From Parvibaculum sp040390855 (GTDB lineage Bacteria; Pseudomonadota; Alphaproteobacteria; Parvibaculales; Parvibaculaceae), in assembly GCA_040390855.1 (NCBI GenBank), contig JAZJXO010000017.1, forward strand, positions 60,343 to 124,342: a stretch of 64,000 bases of DNA, read 5' to 3'. The notes beneath the pieces were generated by a model, which made no database searches, was not told the origin of the DNA, and saw only the letters and a list, made by a program, of their open reading frames with translations. The position numbers and the translations under genes are program-made. Below are positions 59,574 through 64,000 of this stretch, piece after piece (the first letter of the stretch is position 1; each line of letters opens with the position of its first letter).

Positions 59574-59917
59574 GCGTGATGGCAATGGACTGGGTGCGCG
59601 TCGGCAAACTCGTCGACATTCCGCGGCAAGGCTCGCGTCGCGTGAAAGCAGGGTCGATGACGATTGCTGTTTTCCGTACTGCCGATGATCGTGTTTTCGC
59701 GCTGGAAGACAAATGCCCGCATAAGCAGGGTCCGCTGAGCCAGGGCATTGTTCACGGTGATTGCGTCACCTGCCCGCTACACAATTGGGTGATCGCGCTC
59801 GATACGGGCGAAGCCTGCGGCGCAGACGAGGGCAGGGTCGTGTGCTTTCCCGTGCGGCTCGACGGCAACGATATTTTCTTGTCGTTCCCGTCTGACGGTT
59901 CGCAGGAAGGTCACTGA
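59570..59917 (+). CDS. nirD: Nitrite reductase small subunit, Rieske type
   Basis: A 115-residue Rieske-fold subunit of nitrite reductase. Unlike some NirD proteins, it keeps the 2Fe-2S ligands: CPHKQGPLSQG and CPLHNW (Cys-x-His ... Cys-x2-His). It overlaps nirB by four bases (ATGA), as expected for subunits made in fixed ratio. It is thought to stabilise or pass electrons to the large subunit. Confidence 0.95.
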   Translation: MSVMAMDWVRVGKLVDIPRQGSRRVKAGSMTIAVFRTADDRVFALEDKCPHKQGPLSQGIVHGDCVTCPLHNWVIALDTGEACGADEGRVVCFPVRLDGNDIFLSFPSDGSQEGH

Positions 59918-59920
59918 CCG

Positions 59921-62593
59921 ATGGAGACGGACGCCACGGGATATGTCAAGACAACCTGCCCTTATTGCGGCGTCGGCTGTGGTGTCATTGCGTCGATGAA
60001 CGCAAAAGGTGAGGTGTCGGTCAAAGGCGATCCAGATCATCCGGCGAATTTCGGACGGCTCTGCTCCAAAGGGTCGGCCCTTGGCGAAACAGTGAGCCTC
60101 GATGGGCGCATTTTGTATCCTGAAGTGGCGGGCGAGTGCGTATCCTGGGATACCGCTCTTGATCTCGTGGCCGACACATTCAAAAAGACAATCACAGAAC
60201 ACGGGCCCGATGCGGTCGCCTTCTATGTGTCCGGCCAGATGCTGACCGAAGACTATTACGTCGCTAACAAGCTGATGAAGGGATTTATAGGTTCAGCCAA
60301 TATCGACACCAATTCGCGTCTCTGCATGGCCTCAAGTGTTGCGGGCCATCGCCGCGCCTTCGGCGCTGATGTGGTGCCCGGTAATTATGAAGACCTTGAG
60401 GAAGCCGATCTTATCGTACTGACAGGCTCCAACCTTGCATGGTGCCATCCGGTTCTCTTTCAGCGTATTGCCGCCACCAAGGTGACGCGACCTCAGATGA
60501 AGATCGTCCTTATCGACCCGCGCCGCACGACAACGGCGGAGATCGCGGACCTGCACTTGCCGATCAAGGCGGATGGCGACACGACACTTTTTAACGGGCT
60601 TCTCGCCTATCTAGCCAACAACGCCTACATCGACGCCGACTATGTGGTGCACCACACGGAAGGGTTTTCCGATGCGCTTGAAGTGGCGCGCCGCCTGACG
60701 ACGCCGCAATTGTTGGAGCGCACCGGTCTTGCCGCCGACAACCTGCAACTTTTTTTCCGCCTCTTTGCCGAAACGAAAAAGGTGGTGACGGTCTATAGTC
60801 AGGGGGTCAACCAATCGGCGAGCGGCACAGATAAGGTCAATGCCATCATCAATTGTCATTTGGTGACCGGACGGATCGGGCAAGTGGGGTGCGGCCCCTT
60901 TTCGGTGACGGGGCAACCCAATGCGATGGGTGGACGCGAAGTGGGCGGGCTTGCCAATATGCTGGCTGCCCATATGGAACTCGAAAACCCGGCAGACCGT
61001 GACCGTGTGCAACGCTTTTGGCAATCGCCCGTCATCGCACAGAAGGCCGGACTGAAAGCGGTCGATCTGTTTCAGGCGGTGGGTGAGGGTAAGATCAAGG
61101 CGCTGTGGATCATGGCGACAAACCCTGTCTCTTCCATGCCTGACGCCGATGCTGTGAAAGCCGCGTTGAAGGGATGTCCTTTTGTCGTCGTCTCGGATAT
61201 TTCGGTAAACACCGACACGATGGCGCTTGCCGATGTGCGCCTTCCCGCGACAGGATGGGGCGAGAAGGACGGCACCGTCACCAATTCGGAACGGCGTATT
61301 TCTCGTCAGAGAAAATTTTTGTCGCCCGTCGGCGAGATGCAACCAGACTGGTGGATTGTGTCGGAAGTCGCACGCCGCATGGGGTTCGGCAAAGCATTTT
61401 CCTATCAGGGACCGGACGAGATTTTTGCAGAATATGCGGCGCTGACAGGTTTCGAAAATGATGGTAGCCGCACTTTGGACATTGGCGCATACGGGGGCGT
61501 CAACTCTTGCGACTATAACAAACTAGCACCCTTCCAGTGGCCGCAAAGGCGAGGCGTATCATCTGATGCATCACGGCTCTATGGTAATGGCGAGTTTTCG
61601 ACATCGGACGGTAAGGCCAGATTTATTGCGATCAGAACCGACGAGACGACAGAAGACGTTGGCGATGGTCGCTTTACACTGAACACGGGCCGTATCCGCG
61701 ATCAGTGGCACACGATGACGCGGACGGGCAAGAGCAACAGGCTCTCTGCACATATGGCAGAGCCTTTTGTGGAGATACATCCGACGGATGCGACACGTCT
61801 TGGCATTACTGATGCCGATGTGGTGGAACTGGAAAATGCGCAGGGTCGCATCCTCGTGCGAGCGCTGTTGACGCGCCGAGTGCAAGAAGGTTGCGTGTTC
61901 GTGCCAATGCATTGGACCGATGAACATGCAAGTGCGGCACGGGTCGATGTACTGGTCGCGCCTGTGGTTGATCCTTTCTCCGGTCAACCGGCCTTGAAAT
62001 CTTCTCGCGTTCATGTGCGCCCCTTCGCGGCTAAGCTCTACGGCTTTACGATTTGTCGAACACGACCTGAGGGAATAAAGGCCGACTATTGGGCCCGTGC
62101 CGTATGCGATGGTGGTTGGCGTTTTGAAATGGCGTCGGCGCAGGGCACGGACGACGCAGAAGAGTTGGCGCGTTCCCTTGTCGGTGTGTCGGACGATGCG
62201 CCTGTACTCGTTTATCACGACCGGGATCGGGGGCACGACCGGTTTGCCTTCTTTGATGGTGATGTGCTGACCGGTGCTGTCTTTTTTTCCGCGCGTCCTG
62301 CATCCGTTTCGCGCTCATGGGCCATCGAACAACTGGCCAAAAGTCATATCAACGTCGGTGAGCGATACCGGGTGGTGGCGGGGCGTGCGGGCGCGGACCA
62401 GCCGGATCGTGGTGCGACGGTATGCGCTTGCTTTTCGATCGGCGTCAATCAGATCACTTCTGCCGTCACCGGCGGGGGATGCCGCGATGTCGATGCAATC
62501 GGACGTTTGCTTAAGGCCGGTACGAATTGCGGCTCTTGCCGGACAGAAATCAAAGGACTTATAGATGCGCATAGTGTCATCGCTGCCGAGTGA
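59921..62593 (+). CDS. nasA: Assimilatory nitrate reductase catalytic subunit
   Basis: An 890-residue molybdopterin oxidoreductase that reduces nitrate to nitrite in the cytoplasm. TTCPYCGVGCGV, with LCSKGSALGE, binds the N-terminal 4Fe-4S cluster. NSRLCMASSVAGHRRAFGAD is near the Mo site, in which the Cys is the expected ligand, and PNAMGGREVGG is typical. A C-terminal BFD-like 2Fe-2S domain (TVCACFSIGVNQI, then CGSCRTEIK) is fused, as in Klebsiella NasA, and may receive electrons from a reductase. It follows nirD by 3 bases and overlaps the methyltransferase gene by 29 bases. Confidence 0.96.
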   Translation: METDATGYVKTTCPYCGVGCGVIASMNAKGEVSVKGDPDHPANFGRLCSKGSALGETVSLDGRILYPEVAGECVSWDTALDLVADTFKKTITEHGPDAVAFYVSGQMLTEDYYVANKLMKGFIGSANIDTNSRLCMASSVAGHRRAFGADVVPGNYEDLEEADLIVLTGSNLAWCHPVLFQRIAATKVTRPQMKIVLIDPRRTTTAEIADLHLPIKADGDTTLFNGLLAYLANNAYIDADYVVHHTEGFSDALEVARRLTTPQLLERTGLAADNLQLFFRLFAETKKVVTVYSQGVNQSASGTDKVNAIINCHLVTGRIGQVGCGPFSVTGQPNAMGGREVGGLANMLAAHMELENPADRDRVQRFWQSPVIAQKAGLKAVDLFQAVGEGKIKALWIMATNPVSSMPDADAVKAALKGCPFVVVSDISVNTDTMALADVRLPATGWGEKDGTVTNSERRISRQRKFLSPVGEMQPDWWIVSEVARRMGFGKAFSYQGPDEIFAEYAALTGFENDGSRTLDIGAYGGVNSCDYNKLAPFQWPQRRGVSSDASRLYGNGEFSTSDGKARFIAIRTDETTEDVGDGRFTLNTGRIRDQWHTMTRTGKSNRLSAHMAEPFVEIHPTDATRLGITDADVVELENAQGRILVRALLTRRVQEGCVFVPMHWTDEHASAARVDVLVAPVVDPFSGQPALKSSRVHVRPFAAKLYGFTICRTRPEGIKADYWARAVCDGGWRFEMASAQGTDDAEELARSLVGVSDDAPVLVYHDRDRGHDRFAFFDGDVLTGAVFFSARPASVSRSWAIEQLAKSHINVGERYRVVAGRAGADQPDRGATVCACFSIGVNQITSAVTGGGCRDVDAIGRLLKAGTNCGSCRTEIKGLIDAHSVIAAE

Positions 62594-63419
62594 AGATATT
62601 TCTATGTCCAAAGGCGGGCCGGGCCGCGTGACTTTGGTCGGGGCGGGCACAGGTGATCCTGATTTGCTGACCATCAAGGCGCTGCGCGCGCTGCAATCGG
62701 CCGACGTCATACTGTTTGATGATCTTGTGTCCGATGAAATTCTGGATCTTGCGCGCGCAGAAGTTCGTCGCATGTTGGTCGGCAAGCGCGGTGGGCGGAT
62801 GAGTTGCAAACAGGATGACATTAACGCAACGATGATCAAGCTGGCGAAAGCAGGACACCATGTGGTTAGGCTGAAGTCCGGCGACCCGATGATTTTCGGT
62901 CGTGGCGGCGAGGAAATGGCTGCGCTGCGGGCCGAGGGGATCGCGGTAACTGTTGTGCCGGGCATTACATCTGCGCTCGCTATGGCGGCGACTTGCGGCG
63001 TGTCGCTGACGCATCGCAATCGCGCGCAATCTGTTCGCTTTGTGACCGCGCATAACCGGCAAGGTGCATTGCCCGATGACCTTGATTGGGTGTCTTTCGC
63101 GCGCGCACATACGACAACGATCTTCTACATGGGCGGTCGCATGTCTGGCGAATTGTCGCGCCGACTAATGCGCGAAGGTGCGTCGCCTGCCACACCAGTG
63201 GTCATCGTGTCCGCTCTGACGCGGCGAAACGAGACACGCGTGCTGTGCAATCTGCGTGACCTTGCCAAAGGGATCATTGTCTTTGATCTCGATCAACCGA
63301 TTTTGATCGGAGTTGGACAGGTATTTGCTGACGCGAAAATAGGTGTTTCGTTCATGTTCGAACATGCCGGGTCAACGATGAACGATGCGCAGAATACGCA
63401 GATGGAGTGTGCTTTATGA
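62565..63419 (+). CDS. cobA: Uroporphyrinogen-III C-methyltransferase (siroheme branch)
   Basis: A 284-residue SAM-dependent methyltransferase that makes precorrin-2, the siroheme precursor for NirB. RVTLVGAGTGDPDLLTIKALRAL starts the domain, and KSGDPMIFGRGGEE and VVPGITSALAMAA are diagnostic. It lacks the CysG dehydrogenase/ferrochelatase domain, so those steps are encoded elsewhere. The ATG at 62565 has AAGGA 7 bases upstream and overlaps nasA; an ATG at 62604 would give 271 residues and is also possible. Confidence 0.93.
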   Translation: MRIVSSLPSEDISMSKGGPGRVTLVGAGTGDPDLLTIKALRALQSADVILFDDLVSDEILDLARAEVRRMLVGKRGGRMSCKQDDINATMIKLAKAGHHVVRLKSGDPMIFGRGGEEMAALRAEGIAVTVVPGITSALAMAATCGVSLTHRNRAQSVRFVTAHNRQGALPDDLDWVSFARAHTTTIFYMGGRMSGELSRRLMREGASPATPVVIVSALTRRNETRVLCNLRDLAKGIIVFDLDQPILIGVGQVFADAKIGVSFMFEHAGSTMNDAQNTQMECAL

Positions 63420-63868
63420 TTTTTGAGTTCGAACGCGATTTTGCGGGCACGATGCGTTGCATTCCTATGGTCGTCCGCTTCAATCTCGATCTGTGCGGTA
63501 TCAAACTATCGCTGAAACAATGGAGCCGCATCGGGCGCGAAAACCGAGCCAAATTGGCCCAAGTGGGATGCATTATGGACCGTCAAATTCAGGCCTACAG
63601 CGACATGGTTGTGTCACTCATCGAGGCGGTGCCACATCAGGACGTCGTCTATTTGAAATGTGACATGGAAACGCCTTGGGAGGATCCAACCCGAGTACCT
63701 GATCAAGTACATGCCTTTGCAGCTTCGTCCGGCATTGACGGAATTGAGTGGACCGCCTGGTCAACTCTCACGCGCCTACAGAGATTCGCTATCTACAAAT
63801 TAACGCGTGCATCCCACGACAACGACAACTTTTGTCCTGCCCTGAAAGAATTCGGGCTATTGGAATAA
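63416..63868 (+). CDS. Nitrate reductase-associated protein
   Basis: A 150-residue cytoplasmic protein of the nitrate reductase-associated family, found with assimilatory nitrate genes in cyanobacteria and some proteobacteria. It has FEFERDFAGTMRCIPMVVRFNLDLCGIKLSLKQW at the start and several conserved Cys and Trp residues. Its biochemical role is not established. The ATG overlaps the methyltransferase stop (ATGA) and has GGAG 8 bases upstream. The final gene of the operon; the last 132 bases of the window hold nothing recognisable. Confidence 0.85.
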   Translation: MIFEFERDFAGTMRCIPMVVRFNLDLCGIKLSLKQWSRIGRENRAKLAQVGCIMDRQIQAYSDMVVSLIEAVPHQDVVYLKCDMETPWEDPTRVPDQVHAFAASSGIDGIEWTAWSTLTRLQRFAIYKLTRASHDNDNFCPALKEFGLLE

Positions 63869-64000
63869 AGTAGAAGTTGAGTGAGCGGGCCGCGTCAGTG
63901 GAGTTAAGGCGTTCGCTTCTGGTGCATTTGGGCCGTTCGGCTAGATGTCCGTCGTCAGAACATTTGGCACTCGTTTTGTAGCGGCTTAGAGGAGCATTTA

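Overview
The window looks like about 64 kb of an alphaproteobacterial chromosome. The evidence is the NasS-NasT nitrate sensor pair with an ANTAR antiterminator, a DUF2336 protein, a stand-alone receiver, many acyl-CoA and MaoC/CitE-type enzymes, and the GC-rich codon use. The genus cannot be fixed from this sequence. There is no rRNA, CRISPR array or intact tRNA. The first gene is cut by the window edge.

Region 1 (1-16.5 kb) is core and carbon metabolism. It holds a HAD phosphatase fragment, a TPR/2OG-Fe(II) oxygenase protein, a CitE-like lyase with a MaoC hydratase, a divergent acyl-CoA dehydrogenase, a HIT protein, a lone receiver domain, an MFS transporter, a transglycosylase-like protein, a family III CoA-transferase, a DUF2336 protein, a thiolase, a degenerate EAL protein, a Nudix hydrolase, NAD kinase and MoaA.

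Region 2 (16.5-36.2 kb) is a run of small operons with visible control sites. It begins with glycerol kinase, a GlcD-type oxidase and a Spy/CpxP-like protein. A tetR operon follows (ferritin-like protein, SDR, luciferase-like monooxygenase) with a perfect inverted repeat in front. A marR gene lies divergent to a desaturase/SDR/creatininase operon, again with a perfect inverted repeat between them. Then come a Rap1a/Tai-like exported protein, a large amidohydrolase, an iron-type uptake operon (TonB receptor, PepSY protein, small membrane protein) behind a Fur-like site, and a divergent aldo/keto reductase and aldehyde dehydrogenase pair.

Region 3 (36.3-47.9 kb) is a roughly 10-kb leftward catabolic gene run: two MaoC proteins, CoA-transferase, CitE-like lyase, IclR regulator, acyl-CoA dehydrogenase, MmgE/PrpD protein, GMC oxidoreductase, alpha/beta hydrolase and MBL hydrolase. 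A divergent aldehyde dehydrogenase lies beside it, and a perfect 18-bp palindrome sits in the shared promoter region. The set could convert an alcohol, ester or lactone to an acid, activate it to a CoA thioester, desaturate, hydrate and cleave it. The substrate is not evident, but a branched C5-C6 dicarboxylate is a reasonable guess.

A gene-poor junction (47.9-48.4 kb) carries an IS3-like transposase remnant and the 3' part of a tRNA gene.

Region 4 (48.4-63.9 kb) is a complete nitrate assimilation locus: mobA, an outer-membrane porin, nasS-nasT, nrtA-nrtB-(tandem ATPase), nirB, nirD, nasA, a siroheme methyltransferase and a nitrate reductase-associated protein. A sigma-54-type promoter and a leader with an ANTAR-type hexaloop hairpin and a terminator precede the transporter genes. 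A second leader of the same kind precedes the porin, which suggests that NasT controls nitrate entry through the outer membrane as well as uptake and reduction.
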